Of a stretch of 64,000 nt of DNA, positions 9,051 through 16,900 are shown piece after piece (the stretch's first letter is position 1; each line of letters starts with the position of its first letter). Made by a program: the position numbers and the translations under genes. The DNA lies in assembly GCA_944326855.1 (NCBI GenBank), contig CALVFO010000010.1, positions 1 to 64,000 of the forward strand. The letters are read 5' to 3'. The notes beneath the pieces were generated by a model. It ran no database searches and was not told the DNA's origin. It saw only the letters and a program-made list of their open reading frames with translations. Source of the stretch: an uncultured Alistipes sp. (GTDB lineage: Bacteria; Bacteroidota; Bacteroidia; Bacteroidales; Rikenellaceae).

Positions 9051-9584
9051 GTGAAAGCGGGCGTCGGTGCGACGTCTTTGGTGATGCCGAAGGACGAATG
9101 GAGTCGAAATTCCTGTCCTGCCGGATTGGCCGGAGCTTTTTGGGCGGATTATCGTTTCCATAAACGATGGGCTGTCTCTCTGGATGTGTTGTATGCACGG
9201 ACCGGGGGACGTATCGATCAGGTGCTGTATCCGCTCGATGCCAACAGAACCAAACCATTGGGGGTTAAATTGGATTATCTCCAACTCCCTGTGCTGCTGA
9301 ATTTTTACCTCACTCGCTCCTTGGCGATTAAAACCGGCCTTCAACCTTCTTTCTTGCTCCATAACGAGGGTCGCTATCTCGATGAGCATGTGCAAGGTCC
9401 GCTGGTTATTTCGTCGACGGATTGGATCATCCCGATCGGATTATCGTATGAACTGAATTGTGGCGTGATTCTGGATGCACGATATAATGCCGGCATCAAA
9501 TATAGTGTGAATCCCTGCGATTTTCTGTCGAGAACCGTCGCTTTTACTTTTTCAGTCGGGTGTCGCTTCCGACAGAGCCTGTGA
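9051..9584 (+). CDS. Outer-membrane beta-barrel protein, N-terminus apparently missing
   Basis: 177 residues from a GTG. Strand patterns such as LDYLQLPVLLNFYL, followed by LAIKTGLQPSFLL and a final aromatic-rich strand ending C-R-F-R-Q-S-L, are typical of the PorT-like small barrels (Pfam OMP_b-brl_2). The frame is already coding-like upstream of the GTG (a stretch reading FRPGKGFGFGVKAGVG runs across it) and stays open back into the end of the SIMPL gene, yet it contains no ATG and no signal peptide. The ATG at 8992 is in another frame and stops after 20 codons. I infer a 5' deletion or a frameshift; a functional secreted protein would need a signal sequence. Confidence 0.6.
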   Translation: MKAGVGATSLVMPKDEWSRNSCPAGLAGAFWADYRFHKRWAVSLDVLYARTGGRIDQVLYPLDANRTKPLGVKLDYLQLPVLLNFYLTRSLAIKTGLQPSFLLHNEGRYLDEHVQGPLVISSTDWIIPIGLSYELNCGVILDARYNAGIKYSVNPCDFLSRTVAFTFSVGCRFRQSL

Positions 9585-9691
9585 AGACAGTCTCTCCGCC
9601 GAGAGACCGGATGATCCATCTCATGCAGGATGTCATGGCGCGGCGATAACCCCTCTTCTGCTTGAACCCACACGAATGAGGATATTGCAAC

Positions 9692-9725
9692 AAAAAACGA
9701 CCTCCGGGAACGGAGGTCGTTTTTT
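9692..9725. terminator. Bidirectional terminator
   Basis: AAAAAACGACCTCCG-GGAA-CGGAGGTCGTTTTT: a long perfect stem with A and T tails on both sides, serving the plus-strand barrel gene and the minus-strand dehydrogenase gene that converge here. Confidence 0.9.
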
Positions 9726-9746
9726 GTTTTATAGAATGCCGGAGTT

Positions 9747-10703
9747 TTAGATCAACCCTTTGGCTTTCTTTTCCTGGATCTTTTTCAGCATATCGACCGA
9801 CATGCTTTGCAAATCCCATTTGGGTTTCCAACCCCATTCTTCCCGGGCGCAGGTGTCGTCCAGCGAATTGGGCCAGCTGCGGGCGATGGCTTCTTTGACC
9901 GGATCGATCTGGTAGTCCATCGTAAAGCCCGGAACCAGTTTCTTGACTTCATTGCAGATGATTTCGGGGGTAAAGCTCATCGAAGCGATGTTGAAGCTGT
10001 TGCGGTGGATCAGTTTGTCGGGATCGGCTTCCATCAACTGTACGCAGGCGTGCAGGGCGTCCGGCATATACATCATGTCCATATAGACGTCCGAAGGAAC
10101 CGGACAGGTGAAATGGCCGGTTTTAACGGCTTCATAAAAGATTTCGACGGCATAATCGGTCGTACCCCCACCCGGCAGGGTCAGGCTCGAAATCAACCCC
10201 GGAAAACGTACACTGCGGGTATCTACGCCAAAACGGGTGTGGTAATAGTCGCTGATCAACTCCCCGGTTACCTTGCAGACGCCGTAGATGGTCGTGGGGC
10301 GCATGATGGTGTCTTGCGGGGTTTTATCTTTGGGGGTCGAGGGGCCGAAGGCTCCGATCGAACTGGGGGTGAAAAGTGCGCAACCGCATTCCCGGGCGAT
10401 TTCCAAAGAATTCATCAAAGCGCCGATATTGATTTCCCAGGCTTTCTGGGGAATCTTTTCTCCCGTGGCACTCAGCAGAGCCACCAGATTGAAGATCGTG
10501 TCGATTTTGTACTTTTTCACGAGATCGGCATATGCCTGCGCATCCAGGGCATTCAGTACGTGAAAAGGACCGGTTTCAGCCAAACTTTCCACGTCCCGCA
10601 TATCGGTAGCGACCACATTGTCTCCGCCATAAATACTCCGCAAAAGAGCGGTCAATTCGGAGCCAATTTGTCCTCCGGCACCGATAATCAGAATTCTTTT
10701 CAT
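9747..10703 (-). CDS. L-threonine 3-dehydrogenase, short-chain (epimerase-like) type
   Basis: 318 residues, the length of the GalE-like threonine dehydrogenases that replace the zinc enzyme in many Bacteroidota. Rossmann motif G-x-G-G-x-I-G at residues 8-14; catalytic set S114/S115, Y140 and K144 (YGVCK). The conserved C-terminal run SWPNSLDDTCAREEWGW is characteristic of this subgroup. The enzyme oxidises threonine to 2-amino-3-ketobutyrate with NAD; the partner ligase kbl is not in this window. The ATG overlaps the stop of the upstream small membrane gene by four bases, so the two are translated together. Confidence 0.88.
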   Translation of the reverse strand: MKRILIIGAGGQIGSELTALLRSIYGGDNVVATDMRDVESLAETGPFHVLNALDAQAYADLVKKYKIDTIFNLVALLSATGEKIPQKAWEINIGALMNSLEIARECGCALFTPSSIGAFGPSTPKDKTPQDTIMRPTTIYGVCKVTGELISDYYHTRFGVDTRSVRFPGLISSLTLPGGGTTDYAVEIFYEAVKTGHFTCPVPSDVYMDMMYMPDALHACVQLMEADPDKLIHRNSFNIASMSFTPEIICNEVKKLVPGFTMDYQIDPVKEAIARSWPNSLDDTCAREEWGWKPKWDLQSMSVDMLKKIQEKKAKGLI

Positions 10704-10915
10704 GGTTTGGAATTACTGTTATTATGTTTTTCTAATTGTTTGAGTAGTGTCAAGGATAGCGAGACCAAGTAGATATTCACGATAAGAATGACCCCTAAAG
10801 TCATGCCCAGATAAAAGGTCAACGGACGCAGTATGATCAACAACATCAAAAGCTCGAAAATGAGAATGCCGGTTAGCAGTCCGATCACGATTTTTATCTT
10901 TTTTGCGTTTCCCAT
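10700..10915 (-). CDS. Small two-helix membrane protein of unknown function
   Basis: 71 residues with two hydrophobic helices (about residues 8-30 and 34-58) and basic, asparagine-rich ends. No known family. It overlaps the dehydrogenase start in an ATGA arrangement and is preceded by a -7 box, so it is the first gene of a two-gene operon. Confidence 0.7.
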   Translation of the reverse strand: MGNAKKIKIVIGLLTGILIFELLMLLIILRPLTFYLGMTLGVILIVNIYLVSLSLTLLKQLEKHNNSNSKP

Positions 10916-10941
10916 GGGCTTTAAACTTGGATTTGGCAGCC

Positions 10942-10949
10942 CAAAGGTA
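10942..10949 (-). promoter_or_regulatory. Promoter -7 box of the two-gene dehydrogenase operon
   Basis: TACCTTTG on the minus strand, 26 bases before the ATG at 10915. Confidence 0.6.
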
Positions 10950-11061
10950 AATATTTTCCGGAAAAATGCAGATAGTTTTTGCAGAATTAAAAAATGATTT
11001 CTACTTTTGTGCCCGCTGAGGGATTGAAATACACCCGATGTTCTTTACAAAATTAACGAAA

Positions 11062-11143
11062 GGGGAGATACCAAAGTGGCCAACTGGGGCAGACTGTAAA
11101 TCTGCTGACTTTGTCTTCGTAGGTTCGAATCCTGCTCTCCCCA
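11062..11143 (+). tRNA. tRNA-Tyr (GTA)
   Basis: Acceptor stem GGGGAGA pairs with TCTCCCC; the anticodon stem GCAGA/TCTGC encloses loop CTGTAAA with anticodon GTA at 11096-11098. It has a long variable arm (class II), as bacterial tRNA-Tyr should, and T-loop GGTTCGAATCC. CCA is not encoded after the discriminator A. Confidence 0.97.
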
Positions 11144-11200
11144 CTCGGCCGGCCGGGTTTGTTCACTGGTCTTCGGCAAGCACCCCGACCGAATTATTTT

Positions 11201-11275
<75 letters not shown>

Positions 11276-11303
11276 TCTGAAAATTATGATTTTCAATAAC
11301 TGA

Positions 11304-11337
11304 AAGAGGCTCATCCAACGATGAGCCTCTTTTTTTT
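11304..11337 (+). terminator. Terminator of the tRNA-Tyr/tRNA-Thr transcript
   Basis: Nine-bp stem GAGGCTCAT/ATGAGCCTC with loop CCAACG followed by eight Ts. Confidence 0.92.
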
Positions 11338-11569
11338 GTGGCCTGATTCCATGGCTTCTGTCTCCCTGTTTGTGTGCATTGTTTTACGATTGTTTTACGC
11401 TATGCTCGGTGAACACCTCTTGGGGCTCGGTGCTTTCGAATCTTGGGATAATCGCAGAAGCCGGTACCCTCGTCTTATTCGTGCGATCGAATCGATCGGT
11501 TTGGGGTTGCGTTCTATCGGATAGAAATGAATATATAGTTTTTATTGATTTGATTATAAAAATTATCGA

Positions 11570-11601
11570 TTTGACTTATAGTTAATATTGGATTATATTT
11601 G
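11570..11601 (+). promoter_or_regulatory. Full Bacteroidota promoter of the peroxiredoxin gene
   Basis: TTTG at 11570-11573 and TATATTTG at 11594-11601, 20 bases apart: both boxes match the sigma-ABfr consensus (TTTG, about 19-21 bases, TAnnTTTG). Leader of about 35 bases to the ATG. Confidence 0.85.
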
Positions 11602-11642
11602 TTTCACCAATCAAAAACAACTCACCCATAAAAACTGTTATT

Positions 11643-12365
11643 ATGGAAACCAATAATGTATCGCAGAACTACTCGATGCCTCGCATCGGTGACAAAGCCC
11701 CTTCGTTTGAAGCCGTAACGACTCAAGGAAAAATCAATTTTCCGGAAGATTTTAGCGGGAAATGGAAGATCCTGTTTAGCCATCCTGCCGATTTTACCCC
11801 GGTATGTACGTCGGAATTCATGACCTTCGCCGCGCGATCCGCAGAATTTGAAGCCCTGAACACTCAACTGATCGGACTTTCCGTGGATGGATTGTATAGC
11901 CACATCGCCTGGTTGCGTACGATCAAAGATAAAATCGAATATCGAGGCATGAAAGATATCGAGGTGAAATTCCCCTTGATTGAAGACATCACCATGGAGA
12001 TCGCCCGTAAATATGGCATGATTCAACCCGGTGAGAGTGCTACCCAGGCCGTTCGGGCCGTATTCTTCATCGACCCGAATAATGTCATCCGAACCATCAT
12101 TTACTATCCGCTTTCCTTGGGACGGAATTTTGATGAATTGAAGAGAGTGCTGGTCGGGTTACAGACGACCGATAAGTTCGGGGTGGCGCTTCCCGCCGAC
12201 TGGCAGCCGGGTGATGAAGTGATCGTTCCTACCGCAGGTTCCTGCGGCGTGGCGAAAAGCCGAATGGATGGCGAGGATCAGGAAATGAAATGTTATGACT
12301 GGTTCTTCTGTACCAAACAGCTGTCCAAGGAGAAAATCGAAGAAGCTATTTATGAAAAGCGCTGA
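11643..12365 (+). CDS. Peroxiredoxin, Prx6-like (AhpC/TSA superfamily)
   Basis: 240 residues. The peroxidatic cysteine is C55 in FTPVCTSEF, with the conserved upstream D-F-T-P. The long C-terminal domain (from about residue 165) and the late cysteines in GSCGV and MKCYDWFFC match the archaeal/Prx6 group, where C-terminal cysteines can act in the redox cycle. It reduces hydrogen peroxide and organic peroxides in the cytoplasm. It is monocistronic, with a near-perfect promoter and a strong terminator, which suggests high expression. No OxyR gene or reductase lies near. Confidence 0.93.
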   Translation: METNNVSQNYSMPRIGDKAPSFEAVTTQGKINFPEDFSGKWKILFSHPADFTPVCTSEFMTFAARSAEFEALNTQLIGLSVDGLYSHIAWLRTIKDKIEYRGMKDIEVKFPLIEDITMEIARKYGMIQPGESATQAVRAVFFIDPNNVIRTIIYYPLSLGRNFDELKRVLVGLQTTDKFGVALPADWQPGDEVIVPTAGSCGVAKSRMDGEDQEMKCYDWFFCTKQLSKEKIEEAIYEKR

Positions 12366-12378
12366 TTTCTGTGCATGA

Positions 12379-12413
12379 AAGTCGCCGGAGCAATCCTGTT
12401 GCTCCGGCGACTT
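12379..12413 (+). terminator. Terminator-like hairpin after the peroxiredoxin gene
   Basis: Perfect 15-bp stem AAGTCGCCGGAGCAA/TTGCTCCGGCGACTT with a 5-base loop, 13 bases past the stop codon. The T tail is short. Confidence 0.75.
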
Positions 12414-12919
12414 CGTGTTAATATCCGTACGGTTCTTTGGGGTAAGTGCAAGGCGGTGAGGGTATCCGTTTTGTGCCACGACGGCGAATCGGGCGGAATG
12501 TCGTCTGTCGTTTCCGGGCTGTTTCTGTTTTCGTGTCGTTTCCGTCTCGGCCGGTTCCCGGATAACCTGATCGTTGGGTAGGGGTCTTTGCCACCCTGAA
12601 AAGACGAGCGCCAATCTGGAACAGGGGTTTTATCCCGAGGCTTCGGACGATCTGTTCAGGGACGAAGAGAACGCTATGGCAATGTGAGTGGCTGTGAAAT
12701 TTCGGGATTTTCAGACAGTCTGTCCGGCTATTCTTTGCTCGGATAGCCGCAGGCCTGAAGGTTGCCGATACGGTGCAGGTCGGATTGGACTGGGGAAGGT
12801 TGACCTTGGGGGCTCTGTATGATGACGAGCCGGTGAAAAGAAACCGGGTGAAAAGAAACCATGGGAAAGATGCCGGGGAAAATGCAGAAGAAAAGATGTC
12901 GGGGAGCATGCCGGAAACC
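12414..12919. other. Spacer downstream of the FtsK/WXG-like operon
   Basis: No supported gene. If the operon to the right had a further effector or immunity gene it would be expected here on the minus strand, but no frame looks like one. No strong terminator is seen. Confidence 0.4.
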
Positions 12920-13147
12920 TCAATATTGGTCCGCCAGCTGTTTCAGCGACTCTTCGTATTGACGCAAGGTCGTTTCGATCTGATAGGCCTCCGAATAGAA
13001 ATTGTGGCATGCACTGCTCAGCGCTTCGATGTAACTATGTTCGACATGGGCAGACACCTGGTCGTTCCAACTTTCGCGTACGACGGCCACTCGGGACTCG
13101 AGACGATTCACTTCTTCGCCGATCTGTTGAATACAAGTGCGTAACAT
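12920..13147 (-). CDS. WXG100-like small helical protein (W-N-D type)
   Basis: 75 residues predicted as two helices joined at S-W27-N28-D29. WXG100 proteins are 75-110 residues, form a helical hairpin and have Trp-x-Gly in the turn near the middle; here the Trp and the following spaced aromatic/hydrophobic residues are kept but Gly is Asp. No signal peptide or membrane helix. Its ATG overlaps the previous stop in a TAATG junction, so it is translationally coupled to the 161-residue protein. Last gene of the operon led by the FtsK-like ATPase. The WXG link rests on size, turn position and context, not on a database match. Confidence 0.6.
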   Translation of the reverse strand: MLRTCIQQIGEEVNRLESRVAVVRESWNDQVSAHVEHSYIEALSSACHNFYSEAYQIETTLRQYEESLKQLADQY

Positions 13148-13632
13148 TATCGGATCATTTTGTATTGGGTGATTTCAAAGGCGGCCGCATCGACGTTGGC
13201 TGCCGCCGTTTCGGCCAATTGACTGGCCCGACTGGCAAAACCTTCTGCGTTGGAACGTAATCCCTGCAACAGGAAAATCGCCTGATCCAGCGTGTATTGT
13301 GCATCGTTCAGATCTTCGGCGATCTGGTGGCACAGCCTTTCGGCCTCTTCCACCTCCGCTCTCAGAGAATCGGCATACGCCGTGGAGAAATCCTCTTCAT
13401 CGGTGTGGTGGAGATAGAAATCGTACTCGTATTGAGCCTCCTCTAACCGGGCCTGGGCGTGGGAAAGCGCATCTTCGATCCGATTGACGTAAACCCGCAA
13501 ATCGGATTCTTTCATGTAGGTGACCGCGGAGAGTTGAGAAACCTGACTCACGAGCGAACTCTCCGTCTCTCTCAGGTCGGAAGCGAAAGCCGAAAGCAAT
13601 TCCGCATCTTTTACATAGGCATCCTGGGCCAT
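13147..13632 (-). CDS. Coiled-coil protein of the FtsK/WXG-like operon
   Basis: 161 residues, almost wholly helical with heptad-like spacing (residues 10-35, 45-75, 85-120, 125-155), rich in Ala, Glu and Gln, no cysteine-rich motif, no membrane helix and no Trp. I recognise no family. It is one base from the preceding gene's stop and overlaps the next start. Its N-terminus (M-A-Q-D-A-Y-V-K-D-A-E-L-L) recalls that of the 93-residue neighbour (M-A-G-D-A-G-V-K-S-I-E-E-L), hinting at a common origin by duplication. It could be a partner or chaperone for the WXG-like proteins, or itself a secreted substrate. Confidence 0.65.
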   Translation of the reverse strand: MAQDAYVKDAELLSAFASDLRETESSLVSQVSQLSAVTYMKESDLRVYVNRIEDALSHAQARLEEAQYEYDFYLHHTDEEDFSTAYADSLRAEVEEAERLCHQIAEDLNDAQYTLDQAIFLLQGLRSNAEGFASRASQLAETAAANVDAAAFEITQYKMIR

Positions 13633-13633
13633 C

Positions 13634-13915
13634 TTACAAACGGGTATTTATGTATTGTTCCAGAATGTCGCATTTCTTGTCGACGAATACGCTGTAACGA
13701 TCCATGTGATCGGCGATCCGATCGATCAGGGCGACGCTTTGTTCGAACTCTTCCATGAAACGTTGGTTTTCGGTGTCGTCCCAACCTTCGTTGACCCGGT
13801 ACATCTCCTGCCGGGCATGGGTGAACGCTTCGACCATATTTCCGCTCAGGTTACGCAGATAGGCTGCGAATCCCCGCAGTTCTTCTATGCTTTTTACGCC
13901 AGCATCACCAGCCAT
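13634..13915 (-). CDS. WXG100-like small helical protein (W-D-D type)
   Basis: 93 residues, close to the 100-residue norm of the WXG100 (EsxA/ESAT-6) superfamily. Two helices, about 8-40 and 50-88, flank a turn reading N-E-G-W45-D46-D47, with F53 and F57 on the second helix in the usual spacing after the Trp. No signal peptide. It is the first gene after the ATPase (6 bases from its stop), the order seen in many type VII loci where substrate and ATPase genes are neighbours. W-D-D replaces W-x-G, so the call is by architecture and context. Confidence 0.65.
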   Translation of the reverse strand: MAGDAGVKSIEELRGFAAYLRNLSGNMVEAFTHARQEMYRVNEGWDDTENQRFMEEFEQSVALIDRIADHMDRYSVFVDKKCDILEQYINTRL

Positions 13916-13921
13916 ATCATT

Positions 13922-16900
13922 CTATTTTAAAAGGGTTTCGAGATCATTTGCGTTTGGAAGAACATACGGTGTGAAAAGCGTGTATGTACCTTCTTCATCG
14001 TTGTAGTAGTAGGCCCGCAGCCGTTCCGATTCTTCGGAGAGGGTCTCCAGTTTGATGTCGTCCGAAAGCCGCAGTTTCAGCGCTGCATCCGAGGCTGATT
14101 TGAGCATGACGATGTGTTTGAAGATCGAGAAAACGACTTGTTGCGAGAGTACGGTTTCGAACAGCAGGTTGGCGGGTTTGTCGACCTGCCACAGGAAATG
14201 GATATGCTGTTCGGCGCCGTTTCCCAACAGATAACGCAGTTCACTCTTGTAGGTTCGTTTTTCTTCACGCGGGCGCAAGGCTCCCAAGCCGCCGAGGTGT
14301 GAGGTCAGGGGGCTTTGGGGTTCTGTCGGAGTGGGCGCATTTGGAGCGGGCAGCGGCATTTCGAGACGTACTTCCCGGAATCGCTCCTGCCCCAAAATCA
14401 CTACGACGCTTTCTTGAGCCGTGTGTTGTCGTACCTCTTCCGCCAAACTGGCCAACAGTTTCCCGCGGTCGGCACCTTCCACCATCGTGCAACCATAGGA
14501 TTCCAATGCATACAGCAGGCTCTCGGCAGGGCCTTCTTCTTGCAAATTGAGGCAATTCAGCACATAGAACCGACAGGGGCGTCCTAAGTGATGATAAGAG
14601 ACCATCAGGGAAATCAGGGTATCTAACACGACACGGAGGGTCTGCTCCTGGGTGTTGAGGCCGAAGAAGAGGGCATTTTCGCCCAAACCGGCTTTCAGCG
14701 GGAATCCGACCGGAGACTGTTGTACCTCGATGCTCCGTCCCATCAGGCCGATCGGGTGCCGACGCGATTTGTGGACGATGGCTTGCCGTACGGTGTCGTC
14801 GAACGGGAAACACTGCTTGCCGCTGAAGAAAAAGCGGTCTTCGACCGGGATGGAAGCACTCTTGGTGAGGATTTGGCGGAGATTTTCTTCCAGACGTTCA
14901 CGATCGGCAAAATAGGCCTGGAACAGTTCCCGTTTGTCTTCATGGGCATAGAGCAACCAACCGGTCGTCAGCAAGGCGGTCTGTTTGCTGCTGTCGCGAA
15001 CCAGCTTTTCCGCGTCGTTCTGGGCGCATTTGAGCAGGTAGTAGTCGGAGATGTTGTTCAGCAGTTCCGACGGAATGTTGGCATTGGCCAGGGTCTGTGT
15101 GGCGAAGAGCAGGTGTACGCCCTGACTGCGCCCCTCTTTGGCGATTTTGGTGACGATGGCGTTGATTTCGGTCTGTGTCTTGTCCATCCGGTCGCGGAAC
15201 AACTCATGACATTCGTCTACGGCCAGGATGATGCGGGGCAGACGGGTTTCGGGATGAGAGGCGTTGTAATCGTGCAGCGACGATACTCCCGCATTCCGCA
15301 AACGTTCGCCGCGTTGGCGCATCGTTTCATAGAGCTCCCGCAGAATTTCCAGCGTGATCTGCGGATCCGAATTGTCCACCAGCAGGGCCCGTACCTGTTT
15401 GGCATCCCGGTAGCGGTTGAATTCGACTCCTCCCAGTTTGAAGTCGAGCAGATAGAGCTGGAGCGAATCGGGGGCGTATTGCAGCAGCGCGTTGTTGATC
15501 ACGTTGTGCAGGAAGACCGATTTCCCCGAACCGGATTGTCCCAACACGAAGGCGTGGGCATGGCTGGCTTCATCGAACCGGAACCAGTTCGTGCGGCCAT
15601 TGTTCTCGCCGACGGCCACTTTGAATTCTTCGGCAGCATCGGCGTAGGGTGCTTGGTAGAGCGATTCCATCGGTTGTTCGATGATACGGGTCTGTTCCTC
15701 TTTCTGGGCTTCGGTATTGAGATAGGCAAAGCAGGCTTCCCTCAGCAAGGACGTAGAGGCCAACGGCAGATAATGATTGGTTCCTTCCTGCGACTGTCTG
15801 GTTCGCAGACTGATACGGCGGAACGAATCGGTATTCGTCAGATCGGGCATGGAGCCGGAGGCGGATGGCTGTTCTTCGGTCTTTTCCCGCATGACCACGA
15901 AGAAAATCCCGCCGTTGTGTCCATGTACGCAGAGCGGTATCATCTGTTGGATGATCTGCGGAGAGAGGTTGTGCGGATAGTCGAGCAGCACGATCACTTC
16001 GTACGGGAATAGAATCGTATGGTTCTCTTCGTTGTAACGGAGCAGGTTGCTGCACTGTTTCGAAACGGTGACCATTCGATCCTGCAACTCTTCGAGCCGT
16101 TTGCGGAGATCCTGCTCTTTGACAAGCGGATTGTTGTGATAGAGTTGGGCATCCAGATTGATCGTGAACAGCGAGGCCTGATTCGTAACATTCAGGTCGA
16201 TGAACGTGAATTTCAACTTTTTGGCCGGAAAGGCACAGATCATATGCAGTAACAGGTTGTTCAGGGTGTCGAGGGCCTGTGGCTGTTCCTCCTTGGCGTA
16301 TTCGATCAGAAAGTTGAAGCGTTCATTGTCGGTCGGTTTCTGCCAGTCGATCCATTTGGTGATCTTAATGGATCCTTCTATCGTTTCGATCTGTCGGTAT
16401 CCGATCGGGAGAACCGGCATGATGGTGCGTCCGGCTGCACGGACGGCTATCTGTCGGCAGGCTTCCCGGGCTGTCTTTTCCGAAAATTCCGGATTATCCC
16501 ATACGGGCATTAACGCCGGATCCTGAATGGCATTAAAGTCGGCTTTCCATTGTGCAAAAGTTTCACGATAGTTTTTTTGAGCCTCCTTCCATTGGGTCGT
16601 ATATCTTTCGCGTTGATCGATAAGTTTTTGGAGAGCGCGTTGTTGAAGGGCGCGGAAATCGTCGAGCTCTTTATCCTTTTGCTGGATGGTCGCACTCAAC
16701 AGTTTTTCCTGATCGCTCATCTGCCGGTTGATCCACGATTCCCAGGCGTCCCGTTCCAGGTAGATGTTCAGAAACGGTTTTTGGGTCAAAGCCTGTTTGA
16801 CGAGAGGATAATCTTTGGCATGCGGAACTTTTATTAAAAGTTCTTTTAACTGTTTGTCCGTAAGTCGGAGTCGGCCATCGGTGTCTTGGCGAACCAAGTC

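Noticed and set aside
12371..12919. Toxin or immunity gene for the FtsK/WXG-like operon
   Set aside because: No minus-strand frame of adequate length or pattern follows the last WXG-like gene.
14720..16012. 430-codon open frame on the plus strand
   Set aside because: It lies wholly antisense to the conserved ATPase modules of the FtsK-like gene and has no domain; the minus frame has Walker motifs.
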